Source: an uncultured Arenicella sp. (lineage in GTDB: Bacteria > Pseudomonadota > Gammaproteobacteria > Arenicellales > Arenicellaceae). Taken from it: a stretch of DNA of 55,440 nt. Positions 1 to 6,692 of the stretch are shown in pieces. The notes under the pieces were generated by a model. It worked only from the letters and a program-made list of their open reading frames with translations, was not told the DNA's origin and did no database searches. The stretch lies in NCBI GenBank assembly GCA_937922925.1, contig CALAKU010000029.1:1-55440 (forward strand), in the 5' to 3' direction. The translations under genes were made by a program, and so were the position numbers. Each line of letters starts with the position of its first letter. Positions within the stretch are counted from its first letter, which is position 1.

Positions 1-844
1 GAAACGAAGCGCAATCACCAACGGCAAAGACATCTGGGTCGTCAGTTTGGCTATATTCATCAACGCAAACACCATTGTCAATCTTCAGACCCGAGGCTTC
101 AGCCAGAGCAGTGTTGGGGTGGACACCCACCCCAATAACAACTAGATCGGCCGGATAAGTGCTACCGTCCTTACAAAGCACCTGCTGTACTCGCCCATCA
201 CCGCCAAAGCCTGAGGCCTGTGCACCAGTAACGATGCGAGTTCCTCGCCTTTCATGAGCTTGGGTATAAAAGGCTGAAATTTTTGGGCCAGTGACGCGTT
301 GTAACACGCGATCTAGACCTTCGAGCACAGTCACATTCATTCCACGTTTTCGCAAAGCTGCTGCTGACTCTAACCCTATGTACCCGCCACCAATAACGAC
401 TGCTCGCCGCCCTTCCTCGATAAAGGGCTCCAATTTGAGAACATCATCATAACTGCGAAGATAACCAACAGCATCCAGGTCTTCACCAGGCAGATTCAAT
501 ACAATTGGGGAAGCGCCCGTTGAAAGAATAAGCTTGTCATAACTAATACTCTCTCCACCCTCGAGCCATACGGTTTTACCCGCCCTATCAACTTGGCTAA
601 CAGTTTCTCCCAGACGCAAATCAACATTCTGTTTTTGATAAAAACTCTCTGGGCGAAGCAACATTTTCTCAAAGGGCATATCACCCATAAGTGCCGCTTT
701 TGAAAGCGGTGGGCGATGATAAGGTAAATGAGACTCAGAACCTATTAGGGTGATCTCGCCTTCCCAACCTTCCTGACGAAGACTGATTATCAGTTGTACT
801 GCAGCGTGACTCGCCCCGACAATAATGCACCGTTTTGTAGACAT
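1..844 (-). CDS. FAD-dependent ferredoxin reductase of a ring-hydroxylating dioxygenase (C-terminus outside window)
   Basis: Seen: an open frame starts at ATG 844-842 and runs off the left edge (281 codons visible). It has an N-terminal dinucleotide fold (IIVGASHAAVQLI), a second Rossmann motif (VVIGGGYIGLESAAALRKRG) and the third FAD motif (VFAVGDCA) close to the edge. Known: this order is that of rubredoxin/ferredoxin reductases that pass NAD(P)H electrons to the ferredoxin of Rieske dioxygenases. Inferred: it is the reductase for the alpha and beta subunits encoded just upstream on the same strand (gap 36 bp). A separate ferredoxin gene is not in the window and may lie beyond the left edge. 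The C-terminal dimerisation domain is missing only because of the window edge. Confidence 0.88.
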   Translation of the reverse strand, partial: MSTKRCIIVGASHAAVQLIISLRQEGWEGEITLIGSESHLPYHRPPLSKAALMGDMPFEKMLLRPESFYQKQNVDLRLGETVSQVDRAGKTVWLEGGESISYDKLILSTGASPIVLNLPGEDLDAVGYLRSYDDVLKLEPFIEEGRRAVVIGGGYIGLESAAALRKRGMNVTVLEGLDRVLQRVTGPKISAFYTQAHERRGTRIVTGAQASGFGGDGRVQQVLCKDGSTYPADLVVIGVGVHPNTALAEASGLKIDNGVCVDEYSQTDDPDVFAVGDCASF

Positions 845-880
845 CTAAAAATTCTCTCACTATTCCTGAACGGCCAATTC

Positions 881-1372
881 TTAGATAAGAAATGCCAGAT
901 TTGGCAATGCTTTGTGTGCATTCACCAAAAACACGTTTTTCCTTGCCAACTCAAACCCATCACCGACTTGTCTTAGGCGGAATTCGTTTCGAGAACCCCA
1001 TACTTCATCGTCACTTTCTGTGCTTACGAAATAGATCGCATTGCATCCAACCAAAACCTCATCGCCATCTTCTTCCAACAACTCAAAATTCGAGACAACT
1101 CGGCGTACCTTGATTTCAGGATCCGCGGCATATCGCTTGCCGGATAGAAATTGCCTGATTCGAACTGAAATTCGAGAGCGATTGTCGTAAATAATTGACA
1201 TCTCTTTCTCAGGATCAATTTCAGCATTTTCGGCAGGGACCCAATACACACCGTCGTCTGCCCATAGAGATTCCCAATCCTCATAACGATTTTCATCAGC
1301 CAAGCGGGCTTCAACAAAAAGAAATTGTTCAGCCTCACGAAGTAAGGAATAATTAATATTAGCCAGACTCAT
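881..1372 (-). CDS. Aromatic-ring-hydroxylating dioxygenase, beta subunit
   Basis: 163 aa from ATG 1372-1370, two bases after the alpha-subunit stop codon; an in-frame upstream start exists but lies inside the alpha gene. The protein has the small beta-subunit pattern: an N-terminal helix (EAEQFLFVEARLADENRYEDW), a tryptophan-rich strand (DGVYWVPAE) and an Arg-rich C-terminal sheet ending RNEFRLRQVGDGFELARKNVFL. Known: beta subunits (SnoaL-like/cystatin fold) are structural partners in alpha3beta3 Rieske dioxygenases. The adjacent alpha gene makes the assignment firm. The aromatic substrate cannot be read from sequence. Confidence 0.9.
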   Translation of the reverse strand: MSLANINYSLLREAEQFLFVEARLADENRYEDWESLWADDGVYWVPAENAEIDPEKEMSIIYDNRSRISVRIRQFLSGKRYAADPEIKVRRVVSNFELLEEDGDEVLVGCNAIYFVSTESDDEVWGSRNEFRLRQVGDGFELARKNVFLVNAHKALPNLAFLI

Positions 1373-1374
1373 GA

Positions 1375-2631
1375 TTACGCCTCCATCAAGCTTTTGTAGT
1401 GCTTCCAAATACCGCGCGAGGGCAGATCGTCGGTTGAGTCACCAACAAGATACCCGTCTTCGTCAAGGCGCTCGCGATGATTCCCTCTCCCAGTATAAGT
1501 GCGATAGCCTGTCTTGGTCTGTAAGCCCTGATGAGTACGTTCGTACATAACAGAGTCATCAGCCAACAGGAATCCGGCTGGGCCAACAGAACCCATTGTC
1601 TGTTGCCGTAAACGGCGATTGATATCAGGTGAACCCTTAAACTGGATGGCCGTCACATGCTGTACTGTTTCAGAAACAGAAATAGGCTCAATAACAAACA
1701 TCTGAATTTCAGCGATAAACAAGTTAGGGAAAATCATTGCATGCGGCGTACCGTCGATCATGATTTCGCGTGCTTTCTCGTCGCCGTGGGCGGCTTTCAT
1801 CTGCTCTACATAGTCAGGTAGTCGCTCTTTATTGGTTCCAAACCAACTGAGCTCTTCACCACGTTTTCGGAACTCTGGCCGCAGGTCAATTTCAGTGTGA
1901 CCATTACCGTAATCGCGGGACAGCGAGCTTGACTTATCGCCATAAAGCTCGTTGATGCGGCTGTTCGACACCATAAAAACTGACGCATGTACAAACCCTG
2001 GGTGATAACCATCTGTCTCGTTTTCCACCAGAAGCTTCCAATTGCCTCTCACCTTATGTTTTAGATAGCCCGTTGTAACTTCAATTTCACCGCTCGGGGA
2101 ATTAGCAAGCAAACGGTCGATAAGTTCAGTTGCGCCACCTAAATACTCTTCTAGAGTGGGACCTTCTTCAGCGAAAGAACCAAATATAAAACCACCATAA
2201 CTTGCTATACGGGGCACACGCTTCAACCCTAAAGCAGACTTATCAGCGTTCTTAAAACCGTCCGGGTAGGCCTGACCCATCAGTTTTCCATCGTTCTTAA
2301 ATGTCCAGGAGTGGTATGGGCAAGTAAATGAACCCTGGTTTCCTTTCGATTTAGAACACAATTTATTACCACGGTGGGTACAGGTGTTAATCAATAAATT
2401 AACATTTCCATCCTTACTTCTTGTCATGATGATGGGCTCTAAGCCCAGCGATTTCATGACGAAGTCATTGGTATTTGGAATTTCACTCTCATGACCCACA
2501 TAAACCCAAGTGGTGTACCAAATTTTCTTCAGTTCCTGTTCAAAAACATGTTGATCGTTATACAAGCGTCCATCAACGCCATCAGAAAAGATATGGTCGT
2601 CCCAATTCTCAATTGAACTCAAGTCATTCAC
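1375..2631 (-). CDS. Aromatic-ring-hydroxylating dioxygenase, alpha subunit (Rieske)
   Basis: 418 aa with a GTG start at 2631, preceded by GGTGA. The Rieske [2Fe-2S] motif is C84-x-H86-x17-C104-x2-H107. The mononuclear iron site has D207-x2-H210-x4-H215, with a later Asp (D358/D359) as the probable third ligand. Known: such oxygenases add both atoms of O2 to an aromatic ring, or in related enzymes hydroxylate or demethylate. The two-subunit arrangement with a dedicated reductase favours a true ring dioxygenase. First gene of the operon; a 41-bp palindrome lies just upstream of the start. Substrate class (benzoate, anthranilate, salicylate or other) is not decided here. Confidence 0.93.
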   Translation of the reverse strand: MNDLSSIENWDDHIFSDGVDGRLYNDQHVFEQELKKIWYTTWVYVGHESEIPNTNDFVMKSLGLEPIIMTRSKDGNVNLLINTCTHRGNKLCSKSKGNQGSFTCPYHSWTFKNDGKLMGQAYPDGFKNADKSALGLKRVPRIASYGGFIFGSFAEEGPTLEEYLGGATELIDRLLANSPSGEIEVTTGYLKHKVRGNWKLLVENETDGYHPGFVHASVFMVSNSRINELYGDKSSSLSRDYGNGHTEIDLRPEFRKRGEELSWFGTNKERLPDYVEQMKAAHGDEKAREIMIDGTPHAMIFPNLFIAEIQMFVIEPISVSETVQHVTAIQFKGSPDINRRLRQQTMGSVGPAGFLLADDSVMYERTHQGLQTKTGYRTYTGRGNHRERLDEDGYLVGDSTDDLPSRGIWKHYKSLMEA

Positions 2632-2639
2632 AATAATTC

Positions 2640-2680
2640 ACCGCTAGAGTAAGTTTCTTATAAGAACTTACTCTAGCGGT
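2640..2680. promoter_or_regulatory. Large palindrome upstream of the dioxygenase operon
   Basis: The arms ACCGCTAGAGTAAGTT (2640-2655) and AACTTACTCTAGCGGT (2665-2680) are perfectly complementary over 16 bp around the 9-base centre TCTTATAAG. The proximal edge overlaps the GGTGA ribosome-binding site of the alpha gene. It could be an operator for an unidentified regulator, or a 5' UTR hairpin that hides the RBS. There is no U-tract after it, so a terminator is unlikely. Confidence 0.65.
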
Positions 2681-2776
2681 ATACCAAAAACATGTCAACA
2701 TTAATTAGAGACGGCCTTCTTTCGCAGCTTGAACGCTACGATCTAATAGACAAAATATTAGAATAAAAACTAGAAC

Positions 2777-3138
2777 TTACTGATCATCCAAATACCGACC
2801 ACTGTGCTTACTCATTCGGTTTTTTAATTGTTCTTTTCGTTCTTCAGCTGAAATGAACACCATTTCTTGCGGTAAATATCGGTTCAGTTCATCAACTGTA
2901 ACCAGCTTGCCGTCAACTGCTGGTTGCGGTGAATCAGCATCTCTAGGCAGCTGTTGCCAGCGGAGCATAATCTTAGGGTAGTTCAGCCCGTAGCCATCGA
3001 TCCAATTGTGTACGCCAGGGTCTTTGTTGGAGATCACAAAAGTAACAGTCCCATCTGAGTTATAGATGCTTTGTTTGTCATTTGACGAAGTCAGGCGATT
3101 TGGATAGTCAAGTGAATACTGCCAGTAGTCATAAAGCA
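2777..3138 (-). pseudogene. DUF1214-type protein, C-terminal remnant
   Basis: An open frame without a credible start enters from the IS edge and reads about 120 codons to TAA at 2777. It contains DPGVHNWIDGYGLNYP followed by an RWQQLP block. Known: D-P-G-x-x-N-W-x-D is typical of the C-terminal part of DUF1214 proteins. The N-terminal portion is absent: the frame meets the IS6 terminal inverted repeat at 3139. A GTG at 3037 could give an 86-aa product, but homology begins further upstream (YWQYSLDYPNRL), so this is a broken gene and not a short one. The missing half is not found on the other side of the IS. Confidence 0.75.
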
Positions 3139-3157
3139 GGTGTTGTCAGACAAACTT
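3139..3157 (+). repeat. IS6 terminal inverted repeat, left
   Basis: The outer sequence is GGTGTTGTCAGACAAACTT. It pairs with the repeat at 3927-3945 with two mismatches. Confidence 0.88.
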
Positions 3158-3193
3158 TAACACGCCGGAAAAAACCATAATCTGGGACTTGCC

Positions 3194-3893
3194 CTACCCA
3201 GCACAAAGCCCTCTCCATTCGGAAAGTGAATTGCTTCTTTGTTGTTTGAAAATATCTCGCTTTTGTAAATGCCGCTGATGGTTAAAGTGGTTATAAATTT
3301 GTGAATGCGTACTAGTGAAAATTTGTAGTGTCACCCTATTCTTGAACTTTTGCATCGACCTTTCTTTTCGCCTAAATGGGAGATGTGAACTTTCACAACG
3401 GTTGTTCAAATAACGCTCAGTATCTTGTAATTTCAAACCTCCAATTTCTTTTAGTGCTGCACCATATGAACGCAGTTTATCAGTAATGATTTTGTTCGGG
3501 AAACCATGCTTCTTCATCGCCTTCTTTAGAAACCTCAATACTGCACCGTTGTTTCGGCGCTTACTTACATAGCATTCAAGAACTTCGCCCTCGTGATCTA
3601 TAGCTCTCCACAAGTAATGTAATTCGCCGTTAATTTTGACGAAAACCTCATCCATATGCCAGCACTAATTAGATTGTAATCCCTTTCGCCTTCATCGAAT
3701 CTCGCTGGCGAACACCAAACCAAATCGCTCACCCCAAAAGCGAACTGTTTCATGGCTAATATCGATTCCACGTTCATATAATATATCTTCGACTTGACGA
3801 AAACTCAGGAGGGTAGCGTACGTAATACATCGCCACCAACCGGATGATTTGTTGTGAGGTTTTGAAATATTTGAACGGGTTTTTCTTAGGCAT
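3194..3893 (-). pseudogene. IS6-family transposase, inactivated
   Basis: The reading begins with ATG at 3893 (MPKKNPFKYFKTSQQIIRL) and ends with EWRGLCAG at 3194. The span of 700 bp is 233 codons plus one base, the family length. An extra base near 3806-3812 breaks the frame after MYYVRYP. The next frame continues SFRQVEDILYERGI and then meets TGA (3692-3694) and TAG (3665-3667) before MDEVFVKINGELHYLWRA. The catalytic half with the DDE region (DHEGEVLE, TDKLRSYG, NNRCESSHLPFRRKER) is open for 153 codons. Three independent lesions mean it is dead unless supplied in trans. Confidence 0.93.
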
Positions 3894-3918
3894 GGGCAAA
3901 TTTTAACACTTCAAAATT

Positions 3919-4302
3919 TCATATCGAAGTTAATCTGACAACACCCTCTTGAACAGAAAATGCCGCACCGTCTGCTATTGACAGCATCAGTTTGATTTTT
4001 GCTCCAATGTTCTGTTCTGTCTCACTTAAATCTAAGTAAATAATAGATTCGCCTGATTCTATTGTCTCACGGGCATTACTCACTTCTTCAACCAGACACA
4101 AGAAAATATCGTTTTGTTTGGCCTGTCGGTTCACAGCTTGCTCATACCCTTTAATGAGCCGCTTCACACTTTTTGCTTCGAATTGTTCCTCTCCAAATTG
4201 TGTGGGCAAGCAGCCAACAAACTGAAGTTTCTCACCGTCGAACCAGATATCTGCTTGAGGTCCTAAATGATTTAAGACACTATTTGTGATTCTATTACCC
4301 AT
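3919..4302 (-). CDS. Hypothetical protein of the integrative element, 3' end replaced by the IS
   Basis: 127 codons from ATG 4302. Residues up to about 119 (ending AAFSVQE) are native. The final GVVRLTSI and the TGA stop are read from the IS6 inverted repeat, so the original C-terminus is lost. The sequence is acidic and soluble, with no transmembrane segment and no motif I recognise (WFDGEKLQFVGCLPTQF; IIYLDLSETEQNIGAKIKL). It overlaps the preceding ORF by 8 bp and so is translationally coupled behind the integrase. Function unknown. Confidence 0.6.
   Translation of the reverse strand: MGNRITNSVLNHLGPQADIWFDGEKLQFVGCLPTQFGEEQFEAKSVKRLIKGYEQAVNRQAKQNDIFLCLVEEVSNARETIESGESIIYLDLSETEQNIGAKIKLMLSIADGAAFSVQEGVVRLTSI
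3927..3945 (-). repeat. IS6 terminal inverted repeat, right
   Basis: The complement reads GGTGTTGTCAGATTAACTT and matches the left end at 17 of 19 positions. It supplies the last eight codons and the stop of the interrupted ORF to its right. Confidence 0.88.
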
Positions 4303-4585
4303 ACTCCACCTCCAACTGAGCTTTCTGTAGGGTGGTTTTTAGTTCACCCAACAGTTCATCGTAATTTTGTTCATCAACCAAGGCTCCTTCACAATTACGA
4401 AGTATACATTGATATATAGCTTCTTGATTCGTCTTAGCTTCTGGTTGGGACAATACAAAACTTAGCTGACTGCCCTGCTGGATATTCAATTGCAGCATCA
4501 TGCAATTTGCTGCGCTTAAGGCTCGTTGCATAAGAAGTCGTTCGACTTGGCGTTGTTCTATAACATTATTAATCTGGTCATTCAT
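4295..4585 (-). CDS. Hypothetical small protein downstream of the integrase
   Basis: 96 aa from ATG 4585, overlapping the integrase stop by 8 bp and the next ORF by 8 bp, so the three genes form one unit. Predicted mostly helical, Gln-rich and acidic (RQVERLLMQRALSAANCMMLQLNIQQGSQLSF). No domain recognised. Position immediately behind int suggests a mobile-element accessory protein; that is context only. Confidence 0.6.
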   Translation of the reverse strand: MNDQINNVIEQRQVERLLMQRALSAANCMMLQLNIQQGSQLSFVLSQPEAKTNQEAIYQCILRNCEGALVDEQNYDELLGELKTTLQKAQLEVEYG

Positions 4586-5765
4586 TAGGTGTGTCCTCTT
4601 TAGTTGGATTCATTGTTTTCGACAAGAGCGCGGCAAATGCTGAGCCATCTTGTCGGGTTAGGTTGGGTACATAGCGGCTATAGACTTTAAAGAGCATCTC
4701 CGTTGAACTATGGCCCATTTGTCTAGCGATCCACTCTGGAGCTTCACCCGAGGCTAACCAAAGAGTCGCAGCAGTATGTCGAGCCTGATATGGTCGCCTA
4801 GGTGGCAAATCTAAATAACGTAACAATGGATACCAGACTCGCTTTGTCACATTGTTAACCGCAAGCGGCTTACCAACGGTATTGCAAAAAACAAACTCCT
4901 GCCCTCCTGTCACTTCACGCTGCTTCAACAGTGCTTCCATTACAGGTTTAGCCATTTGAATTTCTCGAACAGAGCTATCAGTTTTGGTATCGGTCATCTC
5001 ATCCATGACAAAGCTCTCACGAATGAGAATTTGCCGCCGATCAAAATCAACATACTTCCACTTGAGCCCGTGTATCTCGCCTGTTCGCATTCCGGTGAAA
5101 AATCTTACGGTATAAAAAGGGCGATAGTCAGAGCGCACATTATCTAAGATCAAAATCACCTCATCTAACGAGAACGGATCGACCTGAGTCTTAGGGACGC
5201 GAAGCGGTTTGATATTTTTGTACGGCGTCTCGAACTCATAGCGATCTGCTGCTTCTGCCAAAATCATCCGCAGTGGTGTGATAATGTGATTGATTCGAGC
5301 AGGTGATAAACCAACCACTCCGCTCGGCCTAACTAACTTCGCTAAGCTTGTGCGAAAAGCCAAAATTTCAGCTTTCTTAATTTGCGAAATAACTAATTCT
5401 CCGAAGACAGGCAAGATATGCTTATCAAGAGAGTTACGTAGCGTCTGCTTGTAAGAATGCTTCCAACCTATTTCATTTTCGCTATACCAAACTTCCGTAA
5501 ATGCACTAAACAACGGAGTGCCTGCAGTTACCATTTCAAGCTTTCGTTTATGCTTTGCGAATCTCTCTACATACTTTGAGTTTGGAAAATAGTCGGAATA
5601 TGTGAACGAACCTAGAGTTATCTCTGCCTCTATACGATTCATTATCATTTTCGCTCGCTTACAATTAGCAGCGTTATCCACAAGTTTGGTGTATTCCCGA
5701 CACCTCACTCCTCGATACCTAAAGTCAAAGAACAAAAGGCCGTTACGTTTATTTACAGCACCCAT
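4578..5765 (-). CDS. int: Tyrosine site-specific integrase (phage/island type with Arm DNA-binding domain)
   Basis: 395 aa from ATG 5765. The N-terminus (GLLFFDFRYRGVRCREYTKL, residues 9-28) is an arm-binding (DUF3596-like) domain. A core-binding domain follows at about 85-180. The catalytic domain has R227 (FFTGMRTGEIHGLKW), a Lys in the hairpin near 261, R329 in YQARHTAATLW, H352 in RQMGHSS and a Tyr nucleophile at 362 (KVYSRY). Tyr in place of the first box II His is, as far as I know, normal in this subgroup. Known: it integrates an element at a short att site, often a tRNA 3' end. Eight bases separate it from the xis-like gene. All catalytic residues are present, so it may still be active. 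Confidence 0.93.
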   Translation of the reverse strand: MGAVNKRNGLLFFDFRYRGVRCREYTKLVDNAANCKRAKMIMNRIEAEITLGSFTYSDYFPNSKYVERFAKHKRKLEMVTAGTPLFSAFTEVWYSENEIGWKHSYKQTLRNSLDKHILPVFGELVISQIKKAEILAFRTSLAKLVRPSGVVGLSPARINHIITPLRMILAEAADRYEFETPYKNIKPLRVPKTQVDPFSLDEVILILDNVRSDYRPFYTVRFFTGMRTGEIHGLKWKYVDFDRRQILIRESFVMDEMTDTKTDSSVREIQMAKPVMEALLKQREVTGGQEFVFCNTVGKPLAVNNVTKRVWYPLLRYLDLPPRRPYQARHTAATLWLASGEAPEWIARQMGHSSTEMLFKVYSRYVPNLTRQDGSAFAALLSKTMNPTKEDTPNE

Positions 5766-5773
5766 TAGGCAAC

Positions 5774-5989
5774 CTATTGCACACCGCTCATTAATATACC
5801 CATGTCAATCGGCTTGGCCATATCAGTTTCTATGCGTTCCCAAATGTACAAAATTTTTCGTCCACCAAATGGTCGAATGTAGTGAACGCCTTCTAGTAAG
5901 ACGCTATCCTTCAGCCGGTTACGAATCGTCCTAGTGTCATACTTAATTTTTGTTGAAAGCTCTTCAGTTGTTAAATAAGTTTGCGACAT
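5774..5989 (-). CDS. Excisionase-like small DNA-binding protein
   Basis: 71 aa from ATG 5989, directly upstream of int. A winged-helix/MerR-like start (YLTTEELSTKIKYDTRTIRNRLKD) is followed by a basic beta-hairpin (FGGRKILYIWERIE), the layout of Xis/AlpA-type directionality factors. Inferred role: bends att DNA and steers the integrase toward excision. Its promoter lies in the repeat-rich interval shared with the divergent XRE gene, so it is probably repressed by that protein. Confidence 0.7.
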   Translation of the reverse strand: MSQTYLTTEELSTKIKYDTRTIRNRLKDSVLLEGVHYIRPFGGRKILYIWERIETDMAKPIDMGILMSGVQ

Positions 5990-6015
5990 TTTCTAATACC
6001 TCGTAAAATAGTGTT

Positions 6016-6100
6016 GATCATTAAATGTTTGAAATAACCATTTAACGATCATTATACACGTTAAATGATCTTTTTCAAGCTATTCTGATCGTTTAACGAT
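6016..6100. promoter_or_regulatory. Four operator-like repeats between xis/int and the XRE repressor
   Basis: Four copies of a short motif are seen: GATCATTAAATG at 6016-6027, CATTTAACGATC at 6039-6050 (inverted), CGTTAAATGATC at 6059-6070 (inverted) and the near-palindrome GATCGTTTAACGAT at 6087-6100. The consensus is GATCRTTWAAYG. The array fills the divergent intergenic region, which fits binding sites for the neighbouring XRE protein that control both int/xis and itself. No experimental support. Confidence 0.7.
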
Positions 6101-6124
6101 TATTTTATCCAAATAAAGATCAAA

Positions 6125-6343
6125 ATGATTAGATGTCACCTATCAAAACTCATGGGAGAGAAGCGGCTTTCCATTGCTGATGTGTCCAGGGATACAGGGA
6201 TAAATAGGGGTGTGATTACGCGCCTATACCATGAAACCGCAATCAGAGTAGACCTAGATGTAATTGAGACAATCTGCGGCTACTTAGAATGCGATTTGAG
6301 TGAATTACTTTCAATCGAGACAGACTTGCCAGATGTTAGCTAA
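6125..6343 (+). CDS. XRE-family (Cro/C1-type HTH) transcriptional regulator
   Basis: 72 aa, consisting of a single lambda-repressor-like HTH: KRLSIADVSRDTGINRGVITRLYHE (helices 1-3), then a C-terminal helix pair with LECDLSELLSIE. Such single-domain proteins act as Cro-like repressors of small integrative elements. It is transcribed away from xis-int with four operator-like repeats in between, so autoregulation and control of excision are likely. It lacks a peptidase domain, so induction by RecA-type self-cleavage is not expected. Confidence 0.82.
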   Translation: MIRCHLSKLMGEKRLSIADVSRDTGINRGVITRLYHETAIRVDLDVIETICGYLECDLSELLSIETDLPDVS

Positions 6344-6384
6344 GCGTATAAAAATGATAGAGAGCGAATACTCACCTAACGAAA

Positions 6385-6403
6385 GTCTCAATTTGGTCTC
6401 AAT
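6385..6403 (+). repeat. Short direct repeat next to the tRNA end of the element
   Basis: GTCTCAAT occurs at 6385-6392 and again at 6396-6403, an 11-bp period (one helical turn), inside GTCTCAATTTGGTCTCAAT. Paired repeats like this at element ends can be integrase arm-type sites. It lies 68 bp from the tRNA 3' end. Speculative. Confidence 0.35.
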
Positions 6404-6427
6404 CATTATTAGTAGAAAATTCAGGCC

Positions 6428-6456
6428 AAAAAAATCAGCCCTAAAGGGCTGATTTT
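6428..6456 (-). terminator. Rho-independent terminator of the tRNA-Met gene
   Basis: An 11-bp perfect stem (AAAATCAGCCC, 6431-6441, with GGGCTGATTTT, 6446-6456) and a 4-base loop. On the minus strand it is followed by a run of seven T. It lies 15 bp downstream of the tRNA 3' end. Confidence 0.85.
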
Positions 6457-6470
6457 ATTAACTAAAGCCA

Positions 6471-6547
6471 TGGTGGCTATGGGTGGACTTGAACCACCGA
6501 CCCCAGCATTATGAATGCTGTGCTCTAACCAGCTGAGCTACATAGCC
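6471..6547 (-). tRNA. tRNA-Met (CAU), elongator type
   Basis: 77 nt including the encoded CCA. The acceptor stem is GGCTATG/CATAGCC. The D arm is AGCTCAGCTGGTTAGAGC. The anticodon stem CAGCA/TGCTG frames the loop TTCATAA with anticodon CAT. The T arm is GGTGGTTCAAGTCCACC. The paired first position and overall match to elongator tRNA-Met exclude the initiator. tRNA-Ile2 (lysidine-modified CAU) is less likely by body sequence. An integrase unit lies on its 3' side, so this is a plausible island target. Confidence 0.92.
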
Positions 6548-6692
6548 ATTTCATCATTTTTTAAGCGCGCTAGCTGTTGGACAAGCCTTGCGCGGTGGGA
6601 GCGTGAAAATACACCTAGGGTTGCTTTACGTCAAGTTGGTTTTAGCAAATTTGACGATCTGCATTGACGCTTATTGTCGCGCTCGGTTTACC

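Larger units (their letters stand above)
3139..3945 (-). mobile_element. IS6-family insertion sequence, decayed copy
   Basis: 807 bp bounded by 19-bp imperfect inverted repeats (17/19 identical, outer 12 identical, GGTGTTGTCAGA) enclosing one IS6-type DDE transposase pseudogene. Known: IS6 elements are about 0.8 kb, transpose by cointegration and leave 8-bp target duplications. Seen: the flanks are ATAAAGCA on the left and CTCTTGAA on the right, so there is no duplication. The left flank is a DUF1214 remnant and the right flank is an integrative-element ORF. Inferred: the copy marks a deletion or recombination junction. Confidence 0.9.

Noticed and set aside
1375-2631. A broken Rieske alpha subunit, because the start is GTG
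   Set aside because: GTG with a nearby GGTGA is a normal start; all metal ligands are present and the frame is intact.
3194-3893. A functional transposase with programmed frameshift
   Set aside because: Besides the extra base there are two in-frame stop codons (3692, 3665), and IS6 transposases are single-frame; decay is the simpler view.
3139-3945. An 8-bp target duplication of the IS
   Set aside because: The flanks ATAAAGCA and CTCTTGAA do not match in either orientation.
6471-6547. tRNA-Ile2 (CAU) or initiator tRNA
   Set aside because: Body sequence follows elongator tRNA-Met and the acceptor has a G-C first pair; initiator features are missing.
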